DNA from: Argentina anserina
Taxonomy: Eukaryota; Streptophyta; Magnoliopsida; Rosales; Rosaceae
DNA length: 64,000 nucleotides
Direction of reading: 5' to 3'
Assembly (NCBI RefSeq): GCF_933775445.1
Contig: NC_065877.1
Location: 27,404,001-27,468,000, forward strand
Shown here: positions 24,066 through 36,628 of the stretch, piece after piece
Layout of the letters: every line of letters starts with the position of its first letter
Numbering within the stretch: the stretch's first letter is position 1
Translations under genes and position numbers: made by a program
The notes under the pieces: generated by a model
Database searches by the model: none
Told to the model about the DNA's origin: nothing
The model's input: only the letters and a program-made list of their open reading frames with translations

Positions 24066-25966
24066 TGTTCACTGAGACTATTCACGTATTTACTATTCAT
24101 GTATTCATGTACAAATATACATCCATTACGTATTCATGTATGTGTACATACTGTTTATGTATTTATGTACGTATAAATACTATTCAAATGTACATACTGT
24201 CTCAGTAAATAATAATTACTGAATTACCCTTCGAAAATTACTTTTTTACATTTACTAAAAGTAATTTACATTTACCTTTACCGTAAGTAAATAAAATTTA
24301 CATTCATCGTCGTAAAATAAATTTATAAAAGTTCTGATTCGGAATCACTATTCACGCGCCACCGCACGTGGCGGCACGTGGTGTACACCCGCCACTCACT
24401 GCCGACCCACGCGCTGACACCAACCAAGGCGCGTATGACACCACCGCTGCCCCAAATCTCCCCCTTTCCTTCCTCCTCCACCCTACACGGCCCAAGGCCA
24501 CCCCTACACTACCTCACGGTCTCACACGCGCCGCCTGAGGCGGCGGTGTTCACCAATTCATCCTCTCCTCCGATCTGCTCAAATCTCCATCCAAACCACT
24601 CAAATCCATCCACAAACATCACAACCATGAATTAGAATGCATCATTACCTAGATCGGAGCTCGAATGGCGCCAGAAGTGGTTGAATCACCGGCGAGTTCT
24701 TCACAGGGTCCTCGTGCGTCGATGCGGCTCCTCGGCGGCGTGATGGGTCGTGTCGTGCTTGGAGGATGATGGGGTCGGACCGGCGAGGGCATATGGGCCG
24801 GTGGTGATGGCCACGTCGCCCGGAGGAGGGAAGTCTCGGTGCGACGCAGAGGGAGGCTCGGGGTCGTGGGTGTAGGCTCATGACGGCGAGATGGAGCGTC
24901 GCCACCTCAGGGTCGACTGCGGAGCGTTGAGCGATCCTTTTGGGCTAGGCGGTGTGGCCCACGCTGGGCTGGTTGGCGAGATCGCCGGCGTAGACAGTGA
25001 GGGAGGGAGAGAGAACTCGGGGAGAAAGAGAGAGAAGGGAGAAAGGAAAAGAGGGAGGCGCGGGGTGGTTTCCTGAAATGGAAACCCTAGTTTCATTAAT
25101 TGTCTATTTATACCCGTTTCCAAAATTAGAAACGAGCTTTCGACGTTAATAACTTTCACGTCCGACATCCGATTAGAATGCGTGATGTGTCCATGAACTC
25201 GCATCGATGAGCTCTATGACTTCTATGAAGGAAGTTTTCGCAAACGATCGACGAAGTAAAAATCGATATACACGTTGCGGAAACGTAACATTTTTCTAAT
25301 AACGTTCCGATAACATTTTCGTTTTCGATTTCCAATGCCTCAAGCGGAACGAACATGATTTAATATTTTCGAAAACTTATAACTTTAGAAATAGTCTATT
25401 AAATCATCCCGAAAAATCGGGTTATTACAGTTAGATCTTGAGTAAGAGGTGGAGAGTGTTGTAGAAAGTGTTGGGAGTGGTGTTATTGTTGTTGAAATGA
25501 TAATGTTAAGTCGATAACTTAACTTTGATTGAGATGTGTTGCATTATCTATTATCGTTGTTGCATGTTATTGTTGTTGTTTATCTGTTGAGTAGTTATAT
25601 TCAGTTTACTCCTACCAGCTGTGAAGCTGACCGGGTTTGTGTTTGCAATCCTGGTGTACCAATCAATGGTCCAGGAGGTAGTACCGCAGGTTGTACGTAG
25701 TTACAGTTGGTAAGTCGAGCAGCTGTCAGCAACGTGCTATTTGATTCAATTCTTTAGTTTTGGTGAGTTTCGAGTGAATCCTACAACTGTAATTTATACT
25801 TAATTGTAAACAGTGTGTTTGGATTTAAGTTGTAACTGGGTTTGTTATTTAAACTCAGAATCGATATTCAACAACTGTATTATAATTTCAATTACATTGA
25901 GAATATTATAGAGTGTTAGAATTCTAAATTTTGAAATTTTACTGTTCAGAATTTAGGGTCGCTACA

Positions 25967-28464
25967 ATTTTTGTCCATCATATGTTTACAGTAGTCATCA
26001 AGTATGGCTACTTTTGGAATCACAATTAGACTATCATCTTTTGCCTTCTTTCATATATCTGTTTACAAAATATCTAGGCTAGATTTTTTGCATCTTTTTC
26101 AATAAGGAAAGATAAAATATAACCTTTATGTAAATTTGGATATCAGAAGATTGAGAAACTCTGAAGGTTGAGCACATCATAAAAAATCTCAATGCATTGC
26201 AAGAGCATATGATAGAGCGTTTTAAGATGTCTATAATAAACCCTGTAAAATGTCATCGTTAGTATAGATTAAGCAGGGATCGTTCAGTTCGAAAAATTGA
26301 AATGAACTCTAAACTTTTAGTATTAACAAATAATGAGGGGTTTGCGATTGATTATTAACTACTAAAATAAAACCTAAATTACTATTTACATGATCAACTT
26401 CTCTTTACCAAACTAAACCAAATTCACCAATGCACCACATAATTACAAGTTTGGTTCTATCATGCATTCTAATTCATCTGATTACATATTTTCAGACACC
26501 AATACAATTAGAGGCTTAGGGAAACATCTAATCATGCAAGATTTCTATTAACATTTAGGTTGACTTAGGGCCTCACCTAAATTACATGCAATCAAGTTTA
26601 ACAACACTTAGGGTAGAAATTAAACAAGAGTACATTTAAGCACCAAATCTTTGTTAGAGACATGCTTCATGGTGACGTCACTCACCATGGGGTACATGTA
26701 AATTTCCAGAATTTCCCACTTTAATTAACACAAACCGAACCTACTTAGGGCATGATTCGATTTGTGTCAATATGGATGATGAAGATAGCACTCAAATACA
26801 ATCTTAGGGACTGCATTCAACCACTAAATTTGTATGCACATATCTGAAAATTATCTAAGAACAAGTAAAAAAAGAGTAGAACACAACAATAGAAATACAA
26901 ACTTCAATAATTATAAGAACATAGATTCGGCATAGTCTCAAAAACATATCAAATACGATCTGAACATTTTGAAACAAATACAAAACTAATACTTCCACAT
27001 AAACAACAAACTACAATCTTCATAGACAAAGAATTGTAGATTAATACAAATAAACAAAGCCATGGAGATGAGTTGCGAGAATCACACGTTGGAGGAACCT
27101 TAGAGGTACGGCTGCAATAGGTGAAACTCGGTGGAGATGATGATGGTTTTAGGGTGGACGGCTTGGCTGATTTATAAGGGAAGTTTATGGTGGTGTTTTG
27201 GTAGAGTTTCAACTCTTGAATGGCAACCTCCTCCACATGTCGTAGAAAATGCAACTGATTTTGGAATTGATGTAAACAATGTATTATCTGATAAAGTTGA
27301 AGACCCGAAAAATGATTATGATAATTCTAGTGTGGGGAGGCGTTGCAACTCCAGATAGTTCATATGATGATGGTGGTGGTAGTGGTAGAAGTCGACAAGG
27401 TGGTGGAGATAAAAGGTTTGAATATGACAATCTTATAGGTGGAGGATTTGAGTAGTTTACTAGTGAAAGTAATTTTGATCATACTACCCAAGATGAGAAT
27501 CATAGATCTAGAGCAGGTGGTCACGGTGCGCAATAACAAAATAGGTGTGAGAGGAGGATAAGATGAGTCATTGATGATCAAAGTATTTTCATTTAATGTT
27601 ACTTTAGTTTCCTTAAGTTTTGATTCTATATTGATAGAGCACATAGCATAGTGAGACGTAAAACGAATCACATGAAGTCAAACTATCAATCTGGTTATCA
27701 TATTTTCGATTATGATCAGTTTGAAAAAGTATATGATCAATTATCAAGTTAGATTTACCTTTATTATCTCTTTCTTAGAGAAACTATCAGCATCTCGAAA
27801 AGATATATATGTCTATCATGTTAACAATTACAATTCATAAGATATAGCTCGTATGTCTTGGACAGAGTATTGTAGTTTTGTTGACCAACATGCATGTTTT
27901 CAAGCACTTAGAGTGTTTTTCTGGTACTAGATAAAGTTAATAATTGTATATGTTTGTATGTAATTTAATAATAAATAAATAATTTCGGAACATAAACGAT
28001 ATATTTTTTCCAATATCCCCGATATATTTCTGATATATTCTTAAAAAAAACGATATATCTACCGATACCGATATTTTGAACCTTGCTCCTGAATTGATCC
28101 GTAAAGAAAGCAACTTTTAATTTTTTTGACTGCGTAGTTAGTTTGGTGGAGTGATAGCAATTTGGCTTAGTTGAGTGATACTAAGGCAGTTATATTTATT
28201 TTATTGCATTGCTTGATCCTGTAAGTAGTAAGGGGTACGTAATGTATCTATATTAGTATCACGAGGCTTAGCAGCTGTTCTGTTTTACTACATTGTTTGT
28301 TTGATTGGAGTGTTAGCAATTTGGTTTACTTGAATAGAAAATCAAGACAGCTTTTTACTACATCACTCGTTGAAAAGTAGCAATTTGGCTTGGTTGAACT
28401 AAAAAAGTGAGGAACTAATAATTTAAATTAATGAAGTGAGATACACGCTTGATTGTTTGTGCAG
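25967..28464. other. Repeat-derived spacer left of the COQ2 relic
   Basis: No supported gene. From about 26270 to 26950 the sequence resembles non-coding retrotransposon DNA. At 27131-27540 there are short acidic/glycine-rich open frames (DKVEDPKNDYDNSS, then SYDDGGGSGRSRQGGG) that could be the tail of a decayed hAT transposase, but no catalytic or dimerisation motif is visible. Around 27990-28085 the words CGATATAT / GATATATTC recur in a repeat-like fashion. Missing 5' exons of the COQ2 relic were not found here. Confidence 0.45.
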
Positions 28465-31400
28465 GTCAATAACATTGGCAGAAAGTCCTGGACACCTTCC
28501 TGATTTTAAGATGTTGACACTATTTGGATGTGGGGCGTTGCTTTTAAGGGGTGCTGGAAGTACGGTAAATGATCTCCTTGATCGGGATATTGACACCATG
28601 GTAATAATCATCGACCATGCATTTCTTTTGAGTTTGATGACCCTTTTATGCTGGTGACCGGTCACTTGTGCTGAAGTATATTATCTATTTTCTGCTTAGA
28701 CATGGTGGTGTGCATATGAATATATTAGAGTTTTGAATGGCAGTGATCAACTGAGAGTTGCTCTGTTTTTTTCAAATAAAATTGCTTAACGTCTGGGTAA
28801 TATTAAATTAAATTAAATGGCTGATGATTGATATGGAAATTGAAGATGAAGAAATTTTCCGAGTTTAAAAGTTGAAAACTTTTTTTTCTCCTGCTTCTGT
28901 GACATACAAGTTCGTAAATTTCCCTGATCAAGAGCTGTAATTCAGGTGGAACGTACAAAGTCGCGGCCAGTTGCGAGTGGTCTTTTGTCACCTTTTGAAG
29001 GATTGTGTTTTCTTGGATTTTAATTGCTTTTCGGTCCTGAGATTCTTCTCCAACTGAATAATTATAGGTTAGTACTCTTTGAGTTGTCATTGTTGGGTTC
29101 TCAACTTCTCATACGGTTAGCAGCATTTATGGCTTCTATTTAGGATAAAAAGTCTGAAATCATGTATAAATTTACTTAAAAACAATGCCTGGGGCTTCGT
29201 CTTTGTTACTAGTTTTCTCCTGTCCGCTCATAAAAAAAGGTTGACATTCCGGTTAAGTAATTTAGTTTTACCCGAAGTAGACAATGGAGTGAATGGACTA
29301 CTTTTCTTGAAATTTACCAAGTGATTGATAAATGGTACGATACTTTCTGAAACCTCAAGCATACCTAGGTTTGACTTTTAACTCGGGAGCTTGTTAGGAT
29401 GGGCTGCAGTGAAAGACTGAAAGGTCAGAAAGGGAGTATTGATCCATTCCATTGTACATATCTAGAGTGTTTTGGACACTTTTATATGATATGATATATG
29501 CACATCAGGTACCAGAAATGTGCAATGAATATATACCTTTTTTTTTATCCTCTTCTATATAATATGTTACTATTTTCAACAACAAAAAAGTAAACAAAAT
29601 GGCTTTTGCTTCTGGTCAAGTTTCCAGAATATGGAAATACCTATGAAGATAAGTAGAATTTTTCTTGTACTTTATATGGAATATGGAGGGGCAACTAACT
29701 TTCCAGTGCAGTCTAATAAAAAAAGTTGTTTATTTCAATGCTTGCCGGATAAAAAAGATGATCTGAAGGTTGGTGTCAAATCTACCGCTTTGAGGTTTGG
29801 TGATTCAACCAAGCAGTGGATTGCTGGGTTTGGAATCCTGTGCATCTGTAGTCTTGCCCTTAGTGATATAATGTTTGTCATGACCCTAAAATTTCAAGTA
29901 TAAAGTTTTAAAATTTCAAAATCGTGAAACACCAAAACAATCTCAATGAATCGAAATCATTTTAAATGCCACAGCGGATCATTACTGAGTTCTCAATACA
30001 ACTCAGACAAACCAATTATTACAAACCAAATTTATAATTCAATATTACATAAAAATGGAAATGTAATAATCCTCACAATCTCTCACAAAACCCACAAATA
30101 AATCCTCACAAGTCCTCACACAAATCCACAATAGAAACCTCACCACAAGCAGGATAATGAATAACTTCGAGTCCCCAGAGTTGTCATTCGATTCCCACTA
30201 ATCGACACCTGCAGTAGTATCTCCTACACCATCGAATTGGTGTACCGGAATTGTAAACACAAACCCTGTAAGCTTTACAGCTCGTATGAGTAAAATAAAA
30301 TAAATATAATTCGCATATCAATATATACGACAATCCACAAATCAACAAATATAAATGCATTCATGAGTCAATGGACGGCCCATCTGGTTGTCCCAAAAAT
30401 ATGAAAATGAAAGTACTCATGAGAAATTGGGCAACCCCTCTGTTTACCCAAATGCATTTATAAGACGGGTTTTAATGAGCGCTAGTACACCTATGTTACC
30501 CCTCAAGTAGTACACCGCCGACATTGGGCAACCTCCACGCTACCCAACGTCCAAAAATATGAGTACTCATGAGCCGATAACTCATCTGTTACCTCACATG
30601 CAGTACTCCGGTAGACAGACTAGAGCTCTAACTGTATCGTAACTTTCGCCCGGCCAAAGGCTAAGTTCCGACATGCCAAACACGTCCGAAGACTGGTCCG
30701 AAGACATAAACACGTACAATAATCTACTCATTATTGTACAATCGCATCAACATGCTCAATATATAATTCTCATCACCATTGTGATCATATTCACAACGAA
30801 ATCCTAACAGTATATAATATAGCAAACTACATATGTATATGTACCTTTTTACCATTTATACAATATATATATAATCCACTATATCATATACATGTCGTAT
30901 TTCAATATTTAAAACTCTTGCAAAATCTTGAATATCCGCAAGGGTAGATTCGTAAATATGTGATATTTTACTCACCTTATCAACTCGAGCGTAATTCCAT
31001 AATTTCCGAAGATAATTCATTTCCTTGATTTATTGATCACCTTGAAAAGATAAGAAAAGAATTTAGAAACGTTTCGTAAACCTTTAAATGCCGAAACAGT
31101 AATAATCTGTTACTATTCAGCAATTTCTGGTTTTACGAATTTACTGTTCACTGTATACTATTCATGTATTACTGTACAAATACACATCCATTACGTATTC
31201 ATGTACGAGTACATACTGTTTATGTATTTATGTACGTACGAATACTATTCCAAATGTAAATATTGTCTCAGTAAATATTAATTACTGATTTACCCTTCTA
31301 AAATTACTTTTTACATTTACTGAAAGTAATTTATATTTACATTTACCGTATGTAAAAAAATTTACATTTACCATACGTAAATCACTTTTATATTTACCGC

Positions 31401-32982
31401 ACGTAAAAATAAATTACAAAATTACCCTTCGGAAACATTGTGCACGCGCCGCCGCACGGTGCACGCGCCACCTCCGGCAGGCCGCGCGTGGGGCACACGC
31501 GCCGAGCCTAAGGCCGGCACGTAGCACGCCACCGCTGCCCCAAAATCCCTCTTTTCTTCCCATGCTTCCTTCCCACGGCCTCACGCCGCCTCCACGCACT
31601 CCCACGCTCCGCCTAGAGCGGCGGTAACCCCTCTCCTTCATTCCACCTCCGATCTCCATCATCTCAACTCCAAATCATCCAAAATTCACACCAAGCATCA
31701 CAACAATCAAATTATACAAACCCTTACTTTAATCGAAGCTTGAACTGTCGAGTTCGTCGCCGATCGTGTCGATTTCTTGAGGAGGTGTGTCGTCGCGTCC
31801 CCCCCCCCTTCGTTCGTAGGTGGTGCAGGGCTTGAGGGGTGATGGAGGCGCACCTGCGTTGCACCCTAGCTTCGTCGAAGGAGAGCTTGAACGGCGGCGG
31901 GTGTGTTGCAGGGGACAGAGGAGATCGATGTCGATCCTCGGCGACGAGGGGAGGCGCGTCTTGCCCCAGAGAGGATGAAGTCGAGCTAGTGATGGAGTAG
32001 AGACCGCCGGTGAGAGACACGGAGGTCGGAGCTCGTCAAATCGTGGTGGAGAAATTTCTGAAGGAGGGAGTGAGGGGTTTCGGGGAGAGAGAAGAGAGGG
32101 AGGCGGAGAGAGTGAGGAGAGAGAGGGATTTCCACAAATGGAAACCCTAAACAGAAAAAGTTCTTTATATACTCATTTCCAAAATCGGAAACTAACTTCC
32201 GATGTTAATAACTTCCACGTCTGACGTTCGATTAGAACGCGTCACATACTCACGAACTCGTATCGACGAGCTCTACAACTTTCGTGAAGAAAGTTTTCGT
32301 AACCGAGCGACGGAATAATAGTCGATACTCGATATATACGTTGCGGTAACGTCACGTCTTTCGAATTAAACGTTCCGAGAACGTTTCCGTTTTCGTTTCG
32401 TAAAGTCGCAAACAATCAAATTCATTTTAATTGAATTTCACAACTTCATAGAATTCAAATCAAAACCAAATATTGAAGAAAAAAAATAGGGTTATTACAA
32501 TGCCGAAATTGGTTGTGCCATTTTTTTTTATAGTTACTCTTATTGGAACTTCAGCCTAATTTTCCTTCTTCTTTCTGCTGCCACACCGAAACTGTTAACC
32601 ATAGAACACGCTGGCCATATTATGCACTTCTGGTGCCTGCATCTGGACAATTAGCTTGGCAGATATGGACAGTTGACCTTTCATCCAGGCTTGATTGCAA
32701 TAGAATGTATTGTAACTGGATATCTATATCTATTCAATATTCTAAGTTAAAAGATGGAGATGTGTGTGTTTTACTTATTATCAGAAACCATGTGTATTGT
32801 GCGGCAGTAATTCCGTCTCTGAAATGATTATATTATTGGGGAGAATTATTGACTTGTTAGATCATTCAACACTATAACCGTTGCTTGGCATTCTCGCTTG
32901 TCTCGGTTATAGGTTTGTGTCGAACAAGTGGTTTGGTGCATTTATTTGCAGTGGAATCCTACTGGGAAGACTTTCATCATAG
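28465..32982 (+). pseudogene. Broken 4-hydroxybenzoate polyprenyltransferase (COQ2/PPT1) gene
   Basis: Remnant of the mitochondrial UbiA-type enzyme that prenylates 4-hydroxybenzoate in ubiquinone synthesis. Exon relics: 28465-28600 (NDLLDRDID, the first prenyl-diphosphate-binding motif), 28946-29067 (VERTKSRPVASGLLSP), about 29385-29460 (LLGWAAVK, damaged), about 29748-29875 (DKKDDLKVGVKSTALRF, second Asp motif), 32611-32706 (WPYYALLVPASGQLAWQ) and 32913-32982 (FVSNKWFGAF...LLGR, stop at 32980). It is dead: a TAA replaces a Gln codon at 29021-29023, the fourth exon has a one-base deletion and is split by a solo LTR (29876-32499), the exon 32611-32706 borders lack clean AG and GT, and the transit peptide and first exons are missing. 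COQ2 is essential, so an intact copy should exist elsewhere. Confidence 0.9.
29876..32499 (-). mobile_element. Solo LTR (2624 bp) inserted in a COQ2/PPT1 exon
   Basis: It starts TGTCATGACCC at 29876 and ends GGGTTATTACA at 32499. The flanks are ATGTT (29871-29875) and ATGCC (32500-32504); they differ by two C-to-T changes, and ATGCC fits the COQ2 coding sequence (Y-N-A-E-I), so this is a decayed 5-bp duplication. Oriented leftward with TATA at 32169-32164, 333 bp from its right end; hairpin TTTCC/GGAAA at about 32129-32144; donor-like site (minus, GT at 31727-31726); middle hairpin, slightly mutated, at 30244-30269. Long frames at 31414-32020 are composition artefacts of the GC-rich leader. 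Confidence 0.87.
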
Positions 32983-33034
32983 CGGCAAGGGTTACTATTA
33001 GAATGCTCATGTCCTTTTTTTTTCTTTTTTCTTT

Positions 33035-33361
33035 TTGTATCTCCAACTTCATGTCATCATCTATTACTTGGACTGTGACAACCCTATTGACATGGCCAAA
33101 ATTCAGGATATTTTTGTTGAATTTGTACGCCATCAAGGTTGCAGAGCGATTGCTAATCATCAGAATTTGAAGTGCAAGGTGACATACAAATCATCTTCAG
33201 TCAACTTGTCAGCAACTGGGATACACAAAACTAATGTATATTCAAAGTGGAGTGCTAGTACTAGACCCTTTTTTGTCGATTTTGAAGTTAAATGTATCAA
33301 TGCGGTACTGTTTTCCATTGTTGTAATATCATTAAACCAGTGGTTGAGGATGTTGTTGTAA
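33035..33361 (+). other. Unidentified open stretch downstream of the COQ2 relic
   Basis: An open frame of about 108 codons (DMAKIQDIFVEFVRHQGCRA ... KCKVTYKSS) starts without a clear promoter or splice context. The composition looks protein-like, but I do not recognise the family. It could be a fragment of a former neighbour of the COQ2 relic, or chance. Confidence 0.25.
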
Positions 33362-34188
33362 GATCATGTTGGTTATAAGGTTTTTCTCTCTTCTGATATA
33401 GCACATTTTGTGAACGAAAAACGCATTACACGTCTGGTAGAATGCATTTTGTGAATGCATGTAAAAGTCTGCCGCGCAAGCAATGGATGATGATCAGACT
33501 CAGAAATACAGAAGGAAGGATTTGAACTGGGATCAGTACTTTGCCTTAGTCTTTGACATAGTAATCGAATGTGCGACTGTTTTTCTCTATGTTTCGATCG
33601 CGGATTAAAGGCCCATTTCTTGTATGAAGCTCACAATCCTCACATCCTTGGAAAGCCTTTACCCATTTCCCATTTCTAAAAACATCACGTCATCACGATC
33701 GAGAAATTCAAAAAAGACATGGATAGTAAAAGTGCTGGTGATCTTTAGAGATAACTCGGTTAAAAATGGACAATTGGGTTAATCAGTGGTATAAATCCAT
33801 CAGAGAAAAATGTATTTGTAGGTGAAACAACAACATTTCATTGATAAAAAAGAAAAGTACAAACATTAGGCGTTTGGGAACTAGAATGACATAACATCAG
33901 CGTTATATATATAGTTATTATAGTATGCTGATTTCATTATTCTTTCCACACTATTCTAGTTGATCACGGACAAGAAAATAGAAAAGGAAACAACAGAAAA
34001 AATAGAGCAGCAGGTATTCTTATATACCTTACGGAGTTACGGTACATTCATGAGTAAAAGTTAGATCAAGCGGTCTAGACATATATACGTATCATTCCCT
34101 CTAAACCCTACATTCTATAATATGCGTCTGTAATATACTTACATTACACTCTAGCTACATCCATTTACCAGATTACACTCTACCTACG
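33362..34188. other. Spacer between the COQ2 relic and the MADS gene
   Basis: AT-rich intergenic DNA holding the 3' flank of the MADS gene. I see no gene, RNA gene or named repeat in it. Confidence 0.5.
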
Positions 34189-35229
34189 TTAATGGTATAT
34201 GCCTCCACACCTCCAATCGTCGTATGGGTTGAAGTAACAAGTCCCCAGTCCTTTATTATCCACAAGAAGCTCATCTTCATCCTCCACAACCAACATCGAG
34301 GTATAGTAATTTGAAGCCGTAGTTGGAAGTAAAGCCCTAACCAACTTAGTCAAAAATTCATTACAACCCGGTACCTCCTCTTTATCGTTCATCATCTCCT
34401 CTATCATTTCCTCAATCATCTCCTTACTCATCTCCCCCGCCTCTGATTCACCATTATTCCCTAATAGGTTCTCACAGGGCTCGGCAGGAGAAACGGTTTC
34501 GTTCATCAGATTCAAGTGCTCATCAATCAATTTATCGTCATCCAAAACCCTAATTTCGGAGAAGCTTGAACTCAAAGGAGTGGGTTCGACAACTACACAG
34601 TCTACACCGTCACTTTGAAGAAAGCTCGTACGGGAAGGAGCGGTTTCAATAGTGGTCGACGTTGATCCAACGACAACATTGTGGTTTCTATAATCGGCAT
34701 TATCGTGCCGGACCAAATCCAAGTTATAGCTATCCGGCAGCACATCGTCCTCCAAACCCCTAATGGGGGAACCCATCGAAGGAGTAGTTTGAACTATCAT
34801 CGTTCCATCTACTACACCATTGTTTTGATGATGGACATTTTCGTTTAGGGAGAAGTTTGAACTCGTGGAAGGAATACTTCCCAGAATCATAAATCCGCTA
34901 TCGTCTTGACAACTGCTGCGGTGGTTTTGATGTTTGGCATTTTGGTTAGGAGACAACCCGGCAAGGTAACGATCAGCGACGGAGTCACAGCTTGGGGTGC
35001 CGAAGCCAAAAGCCCTTCCGCACTCGGAAATAACGACCACCGCGACGTCGGTGCCAGCGAGGCTGCTGAGTGTGTCGGCCTTTTGGAAAAGTCCCTTCTT
35101 TCGCTTGGAGAAGGTGACGTGGCGGTGGTTAGGCGCTTCCACCTTCTTCATTTCGACTCTTTTCCGGCCTAGGGTTTTCTTCTTTTTGCCAACAGAATTG
35201 CTGGTACTCTCTTCAAGAATGGGAGCCAT
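34189..35229 (-). CDS. Type I (M-alpha, AGL62-like) MADS-box transcription factor
   Basis: A single-exon gene of 346 residues. The MADS DNA-binding domain spans about residues 19-80: GRKRVEMKKVEAPNHRHVTF, then SKRKKGLFQKADTLSSLAGT, then VAVVVISECGRAFGFGTPS. The following DSVADRYL is the extension usual for M-alpha proteins (AGL62/AGL61 type), which mainly act in the female gametophyte and endosperm. There is no K-box, as expected for type I, and no intron. The rest is low in recognisable structure; a Glu-Met repeat (EMIEEMIEEMM) lies near residues 268-278 and the C-terminal part is acidic. The first ATG of the frame (35229) is used because it precedes the basic region by 18 residues. Target genes cannot be inferred from sequence. 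Confidence 0.94.
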   Translation of the reverse strand: MAPILEESTSNSVGKKKKTLGRKRVEMKKVEAPNHRHVTFSKRKKGLFQKADTLSSLAGTDVAVVVISECGRAFGFGTPSCDSVADRYLAGLSPNQNAKHQNHRSSCQDDSGFMILGSIPSTSSNFSLNENVHHQNNGVVDGTMIVQTTPSMGSPIRGLEDDVLPDSYNLDLVRHDNADYRNHNVVVGSTSTTIETAPSRTSFLQSDGVDCVVVEPTPLSSSFSEIRVLDDDKLIDEHLNLMNETVSPAEPCENLLGNNGESEAGEMSKEMIEEMIEEMMNDKEEVPGCNEFLTKLVRALLPTTASNYYTSMLVVEDEDELLVDNKGLGTCYFNPYDDWRCGGIYH

Positions 35230-36447
35230 GGCATTGATCGATACGAACTCGAAGCTAAGATATGAAAAAAGGAGTCTTCACAAACCCAAAAGTTTTTTGC
35301 CTTGTTGTTCTAGGACCGATAGTATTAATAGATGATAATTACTCAGTATGTTTCCCTCTTCCATATAGGAAAGGGATAATTCAGAGCATTGACCGTCCGA
35401 AGTGCTAACCATGGTTCCTAAAGCTGAGGCCACATATTTTCCTTGATGAAGAAAATAATTTATATGTAGGACAAAAGAAATTAAATAGTTCTTGGCCACG
35501 CATACTCCTGAGGTTGATTATTGTAGGTTTTCTATTTTTTTTTTCAAGTTCTCAGACATTTCATATGTGGAGCCCGGAATAAACTAGCAGAGGACAATTC
35601 TCCAATGTTCCACGGTGGTACATCATTGCATACCGAAGCGGAGGAGCCAGTCTAGAAACCGGGTATCAGGGTATCTCCCCGGCTAAAGGTAATACCTTCA
35701 TCGTAAGACTAATCCCTGATGGAGCCCGTATAAAATGGTTCCAACCCGGAATTTCACCGGGTGCTCTGGCCACAATAATGTCATGCATGCCCCAACTCAG
35801 GCCCATATTGTGGCCCAGTTAGAAACAAAGAGATGTGTAATGCCTCCGCCAACTTTTGAACATTTGACCAATGCCAAGTTTAAGTCATGATTAAAGATTT
35901 GTCGCGGTCAGAAACCACTACATCATACCCCGTAGTTAAGTAGGTTTCCTATTCTTGATACGTAAACTGGTGTTATAAGAGCTATAAACCTGGATTTGTC
36001 GAAATCATTCAACAAGCAAAGTTACCAACATACCAAGCAAGTTGAAAACTACTGTTCATAACTTTTGAAAATGTGATTGTTAGACGCTCTGTTATTATGG
36101 TTCTATACATTACATAATTAACCAAATTCTTTTATCACAATGGCAACAAACGTGTAAATATAATATGTACAATACTTGAACCTTTGCCATACACTCATTT
36201 AATATAATTGAACCAGAAATATAATTAGTTTAGTTGAATCAAACTTACGACATCGACAACAAAATAACAAATGGTATTATGTATTTATACATGAATGAAC
36301 CAAGCTACCTAGCACATAGATAACAATATGTTCATAATTAAGCTTGTGAAAATTTAGTAAATAGAGTAATTATCATCTCTTATGGAACTCAAATTACCCA
36401 AAGATTGACTCTATTTACAAGAGCAACAACTATTTTGGTCCTCGAAG

Positions 36448-36628
36448 TATAACCAATGTGACATGCGGGTAGTATAATTAGATGACAAAAGTGAAGTTTT
36501 TAAAAATTCAATGATCAAAGTGTCAATCGAAGCATACTTTGATTACTAAAGTGATCAAATCTTTTTTTTTTGTCATTAAACTTTTGAAAACTTCACTTTT
36601 GTCATCCAACTTGTCACATTGGTTATTC
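36448..36628. repeat. Small fold-back (MITE-like) element
   Basis: The arm GTATAACCAATGTGACA, followed by GATGACAAAAGTGAAG, pairs with its reverse complement at 36550-36628 (CTTCACTTTTGTCATC, then TGTCACATTGGTTAT). Arms are roughly 70-80 bp with several mismatches; a T-run forms the centre. Target duplication not resolved. Confidence 0.75.

Larger units (their letters stand above)
19312..25429 (-). mobile_element. Middle solo LTR of the nest (split: 19312-21106 and 24066-25429)
   Basis: An LTR of about 3.15 kb after subtracting the inner insertion. It begins TGTAACGACCCC (19312) and ends GGGTTATTACA (25429), with an exact 5-bp duplication GTTAG at 19307-19311 and 25430-25434. The TATA box (minus, complement of TTTATA at 25107-25112) lies about 320 bp from the right end, so it is oriented leftward. 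It carries the TSS-proximal hairpin (GGTTTCC 25067-25073 / GGAAACC 25080-25086), a donor-like site (minus; GT at 24648-24647) and the middle hairpin at 19641-19666. It inserted into the outer LTR and was later hit by the inner one. Confidence 0.9.
16701..25966 (+). mobile_element. Outer solo LTR of a triple nest (split: 16701-19311 and 25435-25966)
   Basis: An LTR of about 3.14 kb once the nested insertion (19312-25429) and one copy of its GTTAG duplication are removed. It starts TGTAATAACCTG at 16701 and ends GGGTCGCTACA at 25966. Transcription would run rightward: TATAAA at 17025-17030, 324 bp from the 5' end. It contains the upstream block (16901-16960) and, after the nested insertion, the conserved hairpin ACCGGGTTTGT / GCAATCCTGGT (25630-25655). 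Flanking bases GCATT and ATTTT do not form a clean 5-bp duplication, consistent with it being the oldest of the nest. Confidence 0.82.

Noticed and set aside
27131..27540. Tail of a hAT transposase
   Set aside because: Only acidic and glycine-rich low-complexity sequence is visible, without the dimerisation motif or any catalytic residue.
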